64,000 nt of DNA, from assembly GCA_949752735.1 (NCBI GenBank), contig OX457043.1, positions 42,866,587-42,930,586 on the forward strand, given 5' to 3'. The position numbers were made by a program, and so were the translations under genes. The DNA is from Lumbricus terrestris. Lineage: Eukaryota; Annelida; Clitellata; Crassiclitellata; Lumbricidae. The notes beneath the pieces are model-generated. The model did no database searches, was not told the origin of the DNA, and saw only the letters and a program-made list of their open reading frames with translations. The first letter of the stretch is position 1; every line of letters begins with the position of its first letter. Of the stretch, positions 53,123 to 64,000 are shown one piece after another.

Positions 53123-53857
53123 GGTGAAGGCACTATTTTTTAACACTTCAAGCACTGCACATAGGACGAAGAGAATCACGAAGGAAAAGGATAGCTTACA
53201 GAATGAAATGAGAAGATGAAGATAAATGACAAAGAAGTCGGTGAAGAATACAAAGAAGTAGACGAGGGGCATGGGCACCCGCAGAAGTTTATGCAGGAGT
53301 AGCAAAGCACGATAGTCAGTTTTTAGACACGGTCACACGGGTAAATTTTTTGGTAGCAAGAGGGTGAAAATTGCAAAGAAGAATAGGCTATTAAGAGAAT
53401 GACAAAATAGACATGGCTTCTAGATGTTGAAAACTAGATGTTTTAAAGAAAGAGATGACACCAAAATGGCCTCAATGTGGATCATCAGGGCCGGATAAAC
53501 CAGTATGCCATGTCTGCCATGGCGGCGGGCACCCCGTTGTCAGAGGGTCCCGTCGTCTGAACAACAGTAATTTTTAAATGCGCATTTTCCCATTTTCATT
53601 TATTCAACTTTACTTCAAAGAAAGTGTGTAAATATACGTCAATTGATGAATGGTTTACTTGAGGCGAAGAATACTTTTATTTATATCAGTCACTATAGCC
53701 TACGTATATATTTATGCCAGCTATGATTTAGGATTTTGTCGCTATTCCATTTAACTTACTTCTAAAGAGATAGGCCAGACTGACAGACAGGCGGACAGAG
53801 AGGGAGAGATCGGTCTATTAAGAGTAAGACATGTAGACAGACGGACATACAGATAGA

Positions 53858-53902
<45 letters not shown>

Positions 53903-53966
53903 TAGACAGAGATACGGTTAAACTAATTTGAACAGTTGAACTCTGTAATGGGTCTGCAACTTAAAA
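53121..53966. other. non-coding spacer with (GACA)n at 53858-53900
   Basis: No gene recognised. A short GACA microsatellite is present. Confidence 0.5.
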
Positions 53967-53974
53967 CATACGGT

Positions 53975-55259
53975 CAACGTTCCCTCTAATATTTTTCCCG
54001 TGCACGCGGAGCTGACGGTTGCTTGAGCAACCCTAATTTCCGCATGTGCATCACATTTTCAGAAACATTAGATTTGTGTTTGAACAATCTGTAGGCCTAA
54101 CTACACTAATTACACGTCTGTAGTAGGCCTAATGTGCCTTTTCTATTAAAGATGATGTAGGCCTATTGTGCAGAAATCACGTGTACGGTTTTAATACTTA
54201 ACGCAAACGAAAATATTAATGATACGATGACTAAGGTTAAAACTACCAAGCCAAAACTGAACTAGACCTATCTGAGACTAAAATTGTCTCTGCTTCCGAT
54301 CTTTCTGCGACGACCATTGTTGATAAAATCAATCCTGTCGATATTGACTAGCCTACCAGGCCAAGTCTCGCTGTCTGTGTTCTACTGACGCTGGAAGCTC
54401 CATCTTTGCCATCTCGCTTTGCGTTTCAACATACCGTACAAATTTCACTCAATATGAAATATTACGTTGATTTAAACCGACTTTCCAGGACGGTGGAATC
54501 CGACTCTGATGTTCTTTTTGACACACAGGCCTGCAATATACGACTTCCTCCTAGGGTTCCACTCACCTAGTGGAGGACTGGGGGTTCTTTGGCTCCACCT
54601 GTTGGAACTAACTTGCCAGCCGGAGCAGCCGCCTATGACGGCAAAGTAGCTGATAAGAATCAGCATCCCCTCTAAATTGGCTGGTGCCAAACCGGTCTTC
54701 TGGTTTCGGGTCAAAGCAGAAGTCGCCAAGACGTCCCAGTTAATGACTGACACTGAAGGTGAGGTTGGATCAACCCTTGTGAATATAGTTATCTATTGAC
54801 AGATGTCCCTTGTCCCTGTTTGTGATTCAGTGAGTGGAGCGCTCAGCTCGCACCTGGCCACTAATTATTCTCTTCAAAGCCGTGACTAGATCTTCCTTCA
54901 TATTCATCCTAGGAGGGAGCATAAGTGCTTCCAGACTGCGTCCAGTCATTACAAAGCTCTGGTGGGGGCGGCGTTACAGTCATTAGCTGGGGACTTTGCC
55001 CGGGGATAATTGACCGTCGAATGTCTAGATGGCAGCTTGGTAGTCGTCCGCGCATACAGATATTGACCACTCGGCGGGAAAAGATGAGATCATTAATCAG
55101 TGACTTACGTCAAGTTAAACAAAACCTTAGCTAATCATATGCACTTGCTAGCTCCTACGAACCAAAATTTGTGCGCTGATATTTGAAACTGCTGCGCGGC
55201 ATTTTCAAATGAGCTGCGCGGCCGCGCAGCTGCGCAGCTTAGAGGGAACGTTAATTGTT
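53975..55259. mobile_element. hAT-like non-autonomous element
   Basis: The left end CAACGTTCCCTCTAA and the inverse right end TTAGAGGGAACGTT delimit about 1.28 kb. CATACGGT (53967-53974) and GATACGGT (55260-55267) make a 7-of-8 target duplication. Next to the right end are GCTGCGCGGCCGCGCAGC palindromes, a layout common in hAT elements with this terminus. The interior has no transposase domain that I recognise. The limits at the right end could shift by a few bases because AATTGTT follows the terminal repeat. Confidence 0.6.
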
Positions 55260-55312
55260 GATACGGTGTATATATCATATTATCTTTGGTTCAGTCTTGT
55301 AAGCGCAATCTA

Positions 55313-56470
55313 CACTGTGTCCGGTTAAAAAGTAGCCCTCACAAAAAGTGCTATAACTCGGTCGAAACTTTTAGAGTTTGTCTGAAATTTTAAACACAGC
55401 AACAGTCACAATATTTACACGAGATCCAAAGTCGTATGCAAATATTCGCGAGTTTGTCAAATTTATGAGCGTTTGCGCTGGAGCACCGAAAATTTGAAGT
55501 TTCCAGCATAGGCCCTTGCATAAGAAAGTGAAGCTCAGCTACAGCTGGTGTTCAAAATGTCCTTATCGTTCACGGACACACGACCGTAGACGTGGACGCC
55601 ACTGTTTGATGGCCCGGTCGATGATCACCTGGCCAAACAGCTGCCATTCTTCAAACAGAGTTTAACAGACCCACACTACGCCCTACGGTTATCGAAGTCA
55701 TGAATACGCGTGAACGAAAAACGCGCTCCTCCAGCTATTTACTCCAGATCAAGGTTTGGACTGCTGGATGGCCACAGTTGCGGTTTATGAAGCCGAGTGT
55801 CTCCCGGGACAGCTACTAATCTACTTCGTCTACCGTCGTGTGTCCGTGAGCGAGGAGGACATTTTGAGCACCGTATATACATGTATATAGCTGAATTTCG
55901 CTTCCTTTCAGGTTTTCCATGTTGGAAAATTCAATTTTTTGGTGCTGCATTATAAAGGCTCATAAATTTGAGAAACTCGCGAATATTTGCAAACAACTTT
56001 GGAATCTCGTGTAAAGATGGTCACTGTTGCAGTCAAACAGCTGCCACTCTTCAATCAGACCCACCCTACGCCCTACGGTTATCGATGTCATGAAAACGCG
56101 TGAACGAAAAACGCGCTCCTCCAGTCCGTGTACTCCGGATCAAGGGAAGCCGAGTGTCTCCCGGGATAGCTGCTTATCTACTACGTCTACGGTCGTGTGT
56201 CCGTGAACAAGGAGGACATTTTGAGCACCATAGGGCCTATATAGCTAAATTTCACTTCCTTTCAGGTTTCCACGTTAAAAAGTTCAATTTTTCGGTGCTG
56301 CATTTTAAACGCTCATAAATTTCAAAAACTCACGAATATTTCTAATCGGTTTTAGAACCTCGTGTAGATATGGTGATTGTTGTTGTGTTTAAAATGCCAG
56401 ACTAATCCTAAAAGTTTTGACCGAGTTTTGGCACTCTTTTGTGAGGGCTACTTTTTAGCTGGACACAGTG
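55313..56470. mobile_element. Tc1/mariner-type fold-back element
   Basis: The left end CACTGTGTCCGGTTAAAAAG and its inverse at the right are flanked by TA (55311-55312 and 56471-56472). The inverted arms extend for several hundred bases (for example CACGAGATCCAAAGTCG and GCTCATAAATTT blocks). The right arm is partly duplicated in tandem: 55840-56030 resembles 56190-56390. No transposase. Confidence 0.8.
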
Positions 56471-56980
56471 TATAATAATTAATTATGTCGTAGAGGGATG
56501 CTGTTAGCCTACATGGATGCGTGGGTGACGGCCCGGCTGTGCAGCTGTGCTGGTCTAATAAGTAAGCATGAAGGTACTATAGAGATAAGCAAACCACTGA
56601 ATATAGATGCAATGTCATTATTGCGACAGGCTATATATATCGGAAACTGATTACCGAACTCTGTCAAATATCGCACATGGCTATATTAATTGCCTATAGC
56701 GTATTAGATAAAAATTATTTCCTCTTCCCTTCAAGAAATTAACAACCGTTCATGTCGCATAGTGGTAGACTTATAGCCTAGGTCTATAAATTATATTGAA
56801 TTGGCGAGTGAACGATGCCAAAGCAAAACATATTTCAACTTTCCGGTGCTCAAAAAGGCAAGTATAGCGAAAGAAAGCGCTGACATGGAAAGAAATAGCG
56901 TTTAATCAATTCCAAAACTGGAGAGATTTTTCAAAAACTCCTCAGCAACAGCCACGTAGCCACGTCAGATGAGTCAGAGC

Positions 56981-57234
56981 CAGTGGCGGCGCCAGGATTT
57001 CAGTTTTGGGGCCGGGGGCTGAAGTCTCCGGAGAAAATTTCATCCGCCAAATTTTCTGATGACTTTTTTAGTCGTCCGACCGAAATCTCATGAAAATTTC
57101 CCATTTTCATCCGTCAAAATTTCTGCTGACCTTTATGTAAAAGCATGTAAAAAACCGACTGGCCTTTTTTATGAGGGGACAGCTTAGAATCTGATAGGGG
57201 GCTTAGCCCCCTAGCCCCCCTAGCGCCGCCACTG
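56981..57234. mobile_element. hAT-type MITE, copy 3
   Basis: 254 bp with ends CAGTGGCGGCGCCAGG and CTAGCGCCGCCACTG. The flanking octamers GTCAGAGC and GTAGGAGC match at 6 of 8 positions, so this insertion is older than the other two. Same orientation as copy 1. Confidence 0.85.
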
Positions 57235-58790
57235 GTAGGAGCAGGCCAAGCAGGGTATAAATGTTGGTGGTATATTATGCACCGCATATGGCGACGCCAA
57301 GAGCTTATTTAGGAGTCGTCCTTTGCTAGGCCCGAAAGGCCATTGGCTGGGAAGGCTCTGATCTAGATGACCCCGCTGTTCCCGAGGCGCGAGGAAATAA
57401 TCTAGCTCCAGCTTTGGTAATTCCAACACCCTAAAAAAGAGCGAACACTCCAATCGGATGATTAGAGGTTGGAATTATACATATATAGTATGACGGCTGG
57501 GGGCTATTACATCGGGTAGAACGGGTTGGCTGTATGGTGAACAGTTCGCGAAGATATCTGGGCTGAGAGCATTGTAAAGAGTTGCAGGTTAAGGAGAGAA
57601 CTTTCTTATTTCCTCGGGGTTGAGAGCGCCTTTGAATAGCTAGTACTGTAAGAGGCGCTTTATAATTTCTCATATACAATACAACACATTACATTCGTGA
57701 TTCATGCTCACTCATAACATGACATTGTATACATTTGTATATAGGCAAATCATATTGGGAGTGCGGGCCCTCAGATTTGAAAGGAGAAGTACTGATATCA
57801 GTTCATCTCTGGACCACATTATACCGCATATTCGACTCTAGGTCTAAAAAGAATTAGACTACACATAATTTTAAACAAGTAAAATTCACAAATAAAGTGC
57901 TGTGCGTTGAATGATTTAAACAGTCTAATTTTTTCGTTTTCCAAATCATTTCAAGCAGGATTGACATTGTCAATTTGTGTGCTGGTAAGTGCGACGAAAA
58001 TAGTGCAGATGTAGGCCAACACCGTATTCTCTATTAAAGCAGCTTTTCACACAGCCTAAGCATAAACAATTATTGACCATGATTGCCTAAATCTGTGCAT
58101 CACAAAAGTCACAAGCAGCACTAGGCTATATCAGATATTTGTCATTTTATTCATCCATTAAAAGAATCTGCATGTTTTGGTTGGAGTTTGTATTTGTAAT
58201 CGCAATAGCAATCTCGAGATTTTTCGATCAGCGCCCACAGAAGCTAGGTTTACTCAATCGCTGTAGCCAGAGGTTTCAGCCAAAAGAAATTCGGCTAAAA
58301 ACATAATCGATAGGCAAGGGATGGCAAAAACGACAAAATGAAATGATAAAGTATTGTTATGGATTATATACATGTAGGAAATGGTAATTTTAGTACGGGT
58401 ACAACAAAGATCTGCTGTATTCGGCTGGGGCTGATGGATTAAAAACTTCCGTAAACTCTCGGATTTTTGCCATTTCCTGTTGACAGGTGCAGAAATTAAA
58501 TGAGTAAATTAACTGATTGGTTTAGTTCATGATGTGGGTTTCAGGTGCAGAATCATGCTGGAAAAGCGTGAAACTTCTCCACCGTGCAATGGAGTCAGTC
58601 AGAGACGGCTCCGCGGCGCGTATGTTGGAGGGGCAAAACAGCCCAACGCAGCGAACTATGAGCCGGTCCACAAAAAAACTTGCTTGCGTATAGTAGATTT
58701 TCTGCCAGTACGAAAATGGCCACACCATATGTCTTGAAAGAGAGCTTAATACAATTTTTATGACGTTCAGTGATTGACTATTTTTACCAC
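57235..58790. other. non-coding stretch downstream of a C1q exon
   Basis: No gene. A LINE/SINE-like tail (AGAGGCGCTTTATAATTTC) lies near 57651. If the C1q exon at 58791 is spliced to 38471-38674, this stretch is the start of the intron. Confidence 0.5.
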
Positions 58791-58979
58791 CTTCTTTCCA
58801 TGCTGTGCTGAGATGGTGACGCTGAACTGGTACGTAGCTTTGACGGGAGCCTTGAATCGACCGGAATACCTATCAAAGGCCGAACCAACATTCGTTATCA
58901 AGTTGTCAAAGACAAAGTCGCTGTGTCGAGCGGCTGGGCCGAAGTTGGTCGACCGACCCACGAAGAACGCCACGTTCTT
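58791..58979 (-). CDS. C1q-domain gene 1, upstream exon (N-terminal half of the domain)
   Basis: A 189-bp phase-0 exon bounded by an acceptor (TTATTCCAG) and a donor (GTGGTA, or GTAAAA three bases on). It encodes KNVAFFVGRSTNFGP, FDNLITNVGSAFD, YSGRFKAPVKATYQFSV and AQHGKK, the N-terminal half of a C1q domain. It is about 70 percent identical to the exon at 9649-9837. No in-frame stop occurs before the donor. The nearest downstream C-terminal exon is at 38471-38674. Upstream exons (signal peptide, 5' UTR) are not identified in the 5 kb to the window end. Confidence 0.85.
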
Positions 58980-59762
58980 CTGGAATAATGATTTCTCCGC
59001 TGACAGAAATTAAAGAATTACACAGCCAATTATGTAAAAGGATTACGGTTAAAAAAATACATTATAGGTAAATGTAAGAAACGACGAAGGCTAATGGGTA
59101 GAGGTTATTATGGAAGAGGTAATGGGGTATAATAAATATATAGATTAGCCTACAACAGAGGTTCTCAACCGGTGTGTCGCGTGTCACTAGTGTGTCGCGA
59201 ATAGACCTGCGGTGTGTCGCGTAAAAATGGTGTGTCGTTGGTGTGAATTGGTGTGTCGCAAATGTTCGTGGCATACACCCATCGTTCTTGCATTACACTG
59301 ACTTGCTTACTTTAGCAGTTTAGCAGGTGTATATGCTGTGAGAATTCGAAGCACTCTATACCTATTCCATTTCATCGCAATCTAGAGCAGCCACGATGTC
59401 TGCCTTCTAGGCTACAATCCCTACATAGGGTCTACATATTTTGCGGTTGACGCAGGAAATGTGCCTTCTCAGCCTGTTTGCTTATTCAGACTCAAACAAT
59501 CATAATAAACAGGGGTGGACAAAGTTCAAGGACCTGAGGCCTCAATGCCCCCGAACTTTTTGACTAAAACTTTTCTGTACTTTTCAGTTTTCCATTACGA
59601 TAACTGGACGTTTTGAGGAGCAACGTTTAGTTTCGGCAATGTTTAACTATTTGTATCCCCTGTTTTCATACTTTGCCCTGTACTATTATGGTAACTTGGA
59701 CTATGTGGATAATTGATGACAACTTCTATGCTCTTTTTATCTAAAAATGGTTTTATATAGCT
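58980..59762. other. non-coding; possible hAT end at 59156
   Basis: The word CAGAGGTTCTCAACCGGTGTG followed by several TGTGTCGC repeats (59156-59270) resembles hAT-derived termini, but I found no matching right end. No gene. Confidence 0.35.
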
Positions 59763-60110
59763 ACTAGCTGTACCCGGCCACGCGTTGCTGTGGCTGAAAA
59801 GACCGTCCAACCCTCCCTCCCTACTTCCCTTCCCCTGCCTCCCTCCCTCCATTGCCCTGCCTCCCTCCCTCCCTCCCTCCCTCCGTTCCTCTGTCCCTCC
59901 CTACCTCCATTCCCCGTCCCTCTCCCCTTCCCTCCTTCATCCCTCCCCTCCTCCCGCCCGTTTTTCCACTCCCTCCCTCCCCTCCGTCCCTCCCCTCCTC
60001 TATCTCTCCCCTCCCTCCATCCCGTCCGCTCCCTCCGCTCCCTCCCCTCCCCCTTCCTCCCGCTCCCTCCCGCTCCTTTCCTCCCACACGGCCGCATTCA
60101 AATGCAAATA
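59763..60110 (+). repeat. CTAGCTG-TACCCGGC motif with CCCTCC minisatellite
   Basis: Starts CTAGCTGTACCCGGCCACGC and leads into about 270 bp of CCCTCC-rich repeats. Resembles 18141-18230. Pro/Ser- or Gly/Arg-rich frames across it are artefacts. Confidence 0.7.
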
Positions 60111-61991
60111 AATATTGAATTCGCTGAAATCGAATGCAATGTTGTGTTTATTCAAGAAAAGCATATAAAACCCGTCCGCTCGAACGTTGTGTGAAAATTG
60201 TCAATCTAGTCTTTTCTAGCCTTTCTTTCGACCGGATATGACCTTTTTCAAAATTCAGAGTGGCATCCCTGACCTTTTTCAAAATTCAGAGTGGCATCCC
60301 TGTCGTTATAAATACACGGGCCAAAATGGCGGACGGCTGCGTCAAAAGTTGAAATGTATAGACGTGTCAAATGGAAGAGAAAGTTGGGGTTTTTTTGGTC
60401 GAAAAGATTGCGCTGTTTGTCAAAAAGCATTATGCAAACCCGCTCGTATTCGAATGGAACGTTTTGGTAAAATTTTGAAAAGAATCGGTCAGTAAGTTTC
60501 CTAGATCTTCGATTAGACACGAACTTTCTACATTTTTATTTATATAGATTCTATTATGTTCAATCGTTAGTCTCGTTAATGGATAAGCCCTAAGTTTAGA
60601 GTGCCAACAGACCCATGGTTATAAGTTGCTACGCTACTGTAGGTAGGCCTTTATATTTCACTCCCAAACCTGTCGAGCGTCGAACGTCTTGCTATCCAAA
60701 GAAAATCCTTGAGCAAAATTCTATTAACTGTTAGGTCAAACAATTAACGTAGAGTCATAAAACGATGCAGAAATTCAATACTGTTATTGTTTCACTATTC
60801 ATAACGTCATAAATCATGTCCATTGTGCTAACATACCGATAATCTTTGTTATCTAATAATAGTTGATAATATCTAAAAACAAAATTTCTTTATAAAATTA
60901 ATTTTTAGTCTAGTCTAATGAGCAATAAATAGTTGCTGCTAAAAGTCTAGATATCGGTCCAAATGAGTTATGCCATGGTATCCGATTGGTTAGGCATAAT
61001 ATGCATAACTCATAAGAAGTTAGGCTATCCGTGAGTGAAATTAGGCCTATATGGTGAGTGCTTACTGTTCCAACAAGGAGGAAAGGAAGCCTCGGTAACA
61101 ATGAAGCAGACAGCGATGCCGATTAACCTCGCACACAAAAACGACGTCATAGCTGAAATTTGAGGTTAGTTTAAAAACAATACTTCATTTAATGACAAGC
61201 TATAGATTTGTCCTCTGTCTCCTGGCTTTTATATAGGAAACCTTTCGGCACACCATAAGATTAGATGAGACAAACATTGTTGAAGTGAAGGTTGGATTGC
61301 TTGTAAATTAAAAACGTTTAAGAAGCACGTCAGAGCCTAATCAATGCCTGCTATATTTAGACACTAAATGGCGGCAGGTACAACGGAAGTAAGGAATTCT
61401 AGAGGAATTGGTGATGCTGCTAGAAGACACATACGGCAAGTCTGCGAGTGCAGTTGAGTTAGTGTATAACAGGTTTTGTTTAATGGATTGTTAGCGACAT
61501 CGTTTAAGCTCACAGTCGGAGGATGGTATAGAAGAGGACCGCCATCAAATTTACTTAACCCGCTTGTGGAGACCATGGTCAGTGTGAGAATTGCCCGGGG
61601 TTGGGTGGTTCAATCCCGTATAGTCCATCTTAGGACCCACAGTAGGGTTCTCATTGCACACCCAACTCCACATAAATCAACGCCTGACAACCACAGACCC
61701 AAGTTATTCTTCTGCAATTCTCATACTAGCAATGATGAGGTGTGCAATCAATTCTGCTGTAGCTGGAATGACACTAAATGGGCACATAATTAACACCTGA
61801 TTTTATGGCAGTCGACGTACCAAATACAAGAATTGACAGACAGGTAGGCTTACATGACAGTGGTACAAGATTAGGACTCAGAATAAAATGTGCAAAATAT
61901 GAAAACAAAGACCGCCGGAAAACAATAGGCCTAATTATAAAGAACTGACGGTGAAATTGGATGGATAAGTGCTGTGTTACGCGGGGGTTCG
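60111..61991. other. non-coding stretch with small repeats
   Basis: A 34-bp unit containing TTCAAAATTCAGAGTGGCAT is duplicated at 60242-60304. At 61575-61725 a segment around GTGAGAATTGCCCGGGG and TCTTAGGACCCA resembles 48625-48780; its ends GTGAGAATTGC and GCAATTCTCAT are inverted, so it may be a small element. No gene. Confidence 0.45.
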
Positions 61992-61999
61992 CCTGCCTA

Positions 62000-63370
62000 C
62001 AGTGCCAGATTAACTATGGCGCAACTGGCGCACTTGCGCCAGGCCTTCTTTCGGGGGTAAAAATTTTAAAAAAAACATTGAAAAATCCGATTATCCGATC
62101 GAATTTGTTTATATAAGTCACAGTCCGGTTTATTTAAAATGTTTAATTTCTAAAACAAGCATTGCATATAAAATTTGGTGGCATTATAAAAACAGGCCTT
62201 CTACAGTACTACTACTATAATGATGACGTACTAATTAATTGTGTACTGTAGTGATGACGTGTGACGTAATCAATTTATGCGCGGATCGACCCCATCACCA
62301 AATAAAATATAGATATGCGTACGGTACAGACGACGCAGTGTATGTTCCATGTAATATTATTATCTACTATTTAGTGTTTATGTAGCTGCTTATTTCTTTT
62401 TTTAATTTTAATTTTTAAACAAATAAAATAAGTAGGCTAGACCTAAAGAAAATGAAGAAATTTGAGTCCGGTTGGCAAAAACGTCAAAGAAAAAGCGAAC
62501 CTGAAGAGGTATAGGCAAACAGCAACGTGGTAGTATTGATAAATTTCTGGCAGTAAAAACACGAGAAGTGCCGTAATTTATAGATGGTGTCGACTCAGCG
62601 TCAGAAGCTGGATGCAGTTCAGGCTTAGGCCGCTCAGCAGTGTCAGCACTAATGCCAACAACAGACACCCTTGATTTCAGCAATGATATATATCATTGAT
62701 ATGCCTAAATCTGAAACTACCACAGATCTACCATTCAAACAAGAGAATCAATCTGTTGGAAACGTGCCACAAACAGATGCTGCTCTGTGGACTATAAATG
62801 AAGATTTGGTCAGTTATTGGCTGCAGATGGGACCTGAACCATGTCGTAATCAAGATGGCATGTACTCTAAATCCATAAAACAACATGGAAATAAAGTAAA
62901 ATTGAATAGTAGGCTACCAAAAGAAAACTAAACGATTCTGCTTTTTTACAATCACACCAAACGGGGAAAAAAGATCATTCAGTCATTTAAAACGCATAAA
63001 ATCATCTTTGAGGTCAACAATGGGCCATGACAGATTGGCAAAATTAACTCTTTTGAACATTGAGTCGGAAATCTTGACAGATCTTGACTTTCAAGATATC
63101 ATTGATTCTTTCTCTGCTTTTAAAGCGCGAAGGAAAGACTTTTAAACTCGACGAACATTTTTGAACAGTTGAACTGTAACAAGTAGATCTAAAATTAAAA
63201 AATCTCCTACGATCCTGTCACATCTTCATTTTGAGTTCATAAATTATTAAAGTATGTTTTTCCATATAATTAATTTTCCCCCATTTTTTGATAATTTGAT
63301 TGGATAGAGGGTCTACTTTAGTTGTGTTGCATTGTTTGCGCCAGGCCACTAAAAGGTTAATCCGGCACTG
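62000..63370 (+). mobile_element. hAT transposon with core-deleted transposase, TSD CCTGCCTA
   Basis: Ends CAGTGCCAGATTAAC and its near-inverse GTTAATCCGGCACTG. A perfect 8-bp duplication CCTGCCTA is at 61992-61999 and 63371-63378. The length of 1,371 bp is far below that of an autonomous hAT element. Transposase remnants are on the plus strand. Confidence 0.93.
62452..63145 (+). pseudogene. hAT transposase remnant (ZMYM/TTF type), catalytic core missing
   Basis: The segment starts MKKFESGWQKRQRKSE, a common start of this transposase group, then hits stops. At 62671-62931 a frame reads VSYWLQMGPEPCRNQDGMYS, a TTF-type zinc-finger-like region. Shortly after, at about 62965-63145, another frame gives NGEKRSFSHLKRIKSSLRST, LTLLNIESEI and DLDFQDIIDSFSAFKARRKDF with a stop, which is the C-terminal hAT dimerisation domain. 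The several hundred residues that carry the catalytic acids between these parts are deleted. Not functional. Confidence 0.85.
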
Positions 63371-63980
63371 CCTGCCTACCACACCGTTCTCCAATCCCGC
63401 TCATAGGGCCTACTTCGGTGCGTTCCCCCAAGCGTTGTTGAGGAAGTCCGGGTCCCAGGTCCAGGTTTCCTTGTTTAGTATTGGGCCTCACCTTACCCTG
63501 TGGGGTGACCTCCATACTAATAGGAGCAGGTTCGAGTCCTAACCTAGGGTGTGAGCTTCTCTGGTTACCTTCTTCCTCAGGATGAGCCGGTATCGGACAT
63601 ATGTTCGCGGTGTCTTTTGAGAGCACGACAGCCCCACTAAATGGGTACTTATCTGGGTTCGAATCCTCAACATTTCCCCAAGCTCCACCACCCACTTTAC
63701 CTTCAGCTACGGACTTAACCCTTAGGTCACATTCCTCTTGGCGGGAATTCAATCGGTCTTGTTGCATGGAAACTAGATTTAACTCTTCGGTCAAACTGGT
63801 CAAAATATTACTCTGGCGCTCCATAAGCTGTTCTATTGTTATCATTTGTTTATGTATTACAACTAGGTCAAAGTCTGTTGAATTGTCTGCCGTTCCTATA
63901 GCAACATTTCCTCCCAGACATATCTTGTCTTCTTCCTGCTCTGCCTCCAAGACACTGTCTGTATCACTGTCAGAGTCCAT
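63357..63980 (-). CDS. unrecognised acidic/coiled-coil protein, 3' end cut by hAT insertion
   Basis: I do not recognise this frame. It starts at an ATG (63978-63980) close to the window edge with an acidic stretch MDSDSDTDSVLEAEQEEDK, followed by a likely coiled coil (about residues 45-95, IEQLMERQSNILTSLTEELN). A Pro/Gly-rich tail follows. Its last codons (63357-63370) lie inside the hAT transposon, and the target duplication is in the coding frame, so the original C-terminus was disrupted. The 5' side may have more exons beyond the window. It could be a host gene exon or the Gag start of a retroelement. The antisense frame at 63601-63993 is less protein-like. Confidence 0.4.
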   Translation of the reverse strand: MDSDSDTDSVLEAEQEEDKICLGGNVAIGTADNSTDFDLVVIHKQMITIEQLMERQSNILTSLTEELNLVSMQQDRLNSRQEECDLRVKSVAEGKVGGGAWGNVEDSNPDKYPFSGAVVLSKDTANICPIPAHPEEEGNQRSSHPRLGLEPAPISMEVTPQGKVRPNTKQGNLDLGPGLPQQRLGERTEVGPMSGIGERCGRQAVPD

Positions 63981-64000
63981 CGTAATTCAATAGTAATATC

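Overview
The window is animal nuclear DNA and is dominated by transposable elements. The only host-type coding sequence I recognise is four exons of C1q-domain genes. Together with the tRNA-derived SINEs, LINE 3' ends, many hAT and Tc1/mariner-type elements, tetranucleotide microsatellites and frequent TAGGCCTA words, this suggests a marine invertebrate. I cannot name the phylum from sequence alone. No bacterial operon, rRNA gene or genuine tRNA gene is visible.

Layout from the left. 1-8 kb: mostly non-coding, with a broken Cys-rich fragment, (TTA)n arrays, two small inverted-repeat elements and two LINE 3' ends in tandem. 8.4-9.8 kb: the two exons of one C1q domain on the minus strand. 10.2-11.2 kb: a fold-back DNA transposon. 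11.5-16.6 kb: a SINE followed by a decayed Ty3/gypsy element on the minus strand (TSD CTAT) that has lost reverse transcriptase and RNase H. 17-21 kb: three LINE fragments. 21.8-38.1 kb: a mariner-like element (TA target, TIRs CAGGGTGGTCC) split by a complete 15,336-bp Ty3/gypsy element at 22520-37855, also on the minus strand. That element has 3,446-bp LTRs with one difference seen between them, TSD ATTG, a tRNA-Leu-type primer site, a polypurine tract, and one intact 2,178-codon gag-pol frame that begins inside the 5' LTR and runs through the primer site. 38.4-41 kb: a C1q C-terminal exon, SINE and LINE ends, a GGGATTAAC array and an hAT MITE inside a SINE. 41.5-47.4 kb: a 5,872-bp inverted-repeat element with a perfect 10-bp TSD. 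It carries arrays of a GTCGTATGTCC-type motif, a minisatellite and one long gene for a protein built of 21 copies of a 14-residue repeat and 7 copies of a 29-residue repeat. 47.7-57 kb: a probable solo LTR, microsatellites, a LINE end, an element sitting in GATA repeats, an hAT-like element, a Tc1/mariner fold-back and a third hAT MITE. 58.8 kb: a second C1q N-terminal exon. 62.0-63.4 kb: an hAT element with a core-deleted transposase, inserted into the 3' part of an unrecognised minus-strand reading frame that starts at 63980.

How the parts relate. The two C1q loci have the same two-exon structure (189 + 204 bp, phase 0), so they look like tandem paralogues whose spacing has been inflated by insertions. 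The two Ty3/gypsy elements share a related primer site and related Gag, so the intact copy belongs to a lineage able to mobilise the broken one. The SINEs share a 3' tail with a LINE fragment in the same window, as expected for a SINE using a LINE's machinery. The least explained items are the 5.9-kb element at 41538-47409 and, in the gypsy element, the coding frame through the primer site and the array of inverted primer-site-like units in the 3' non-coding region.
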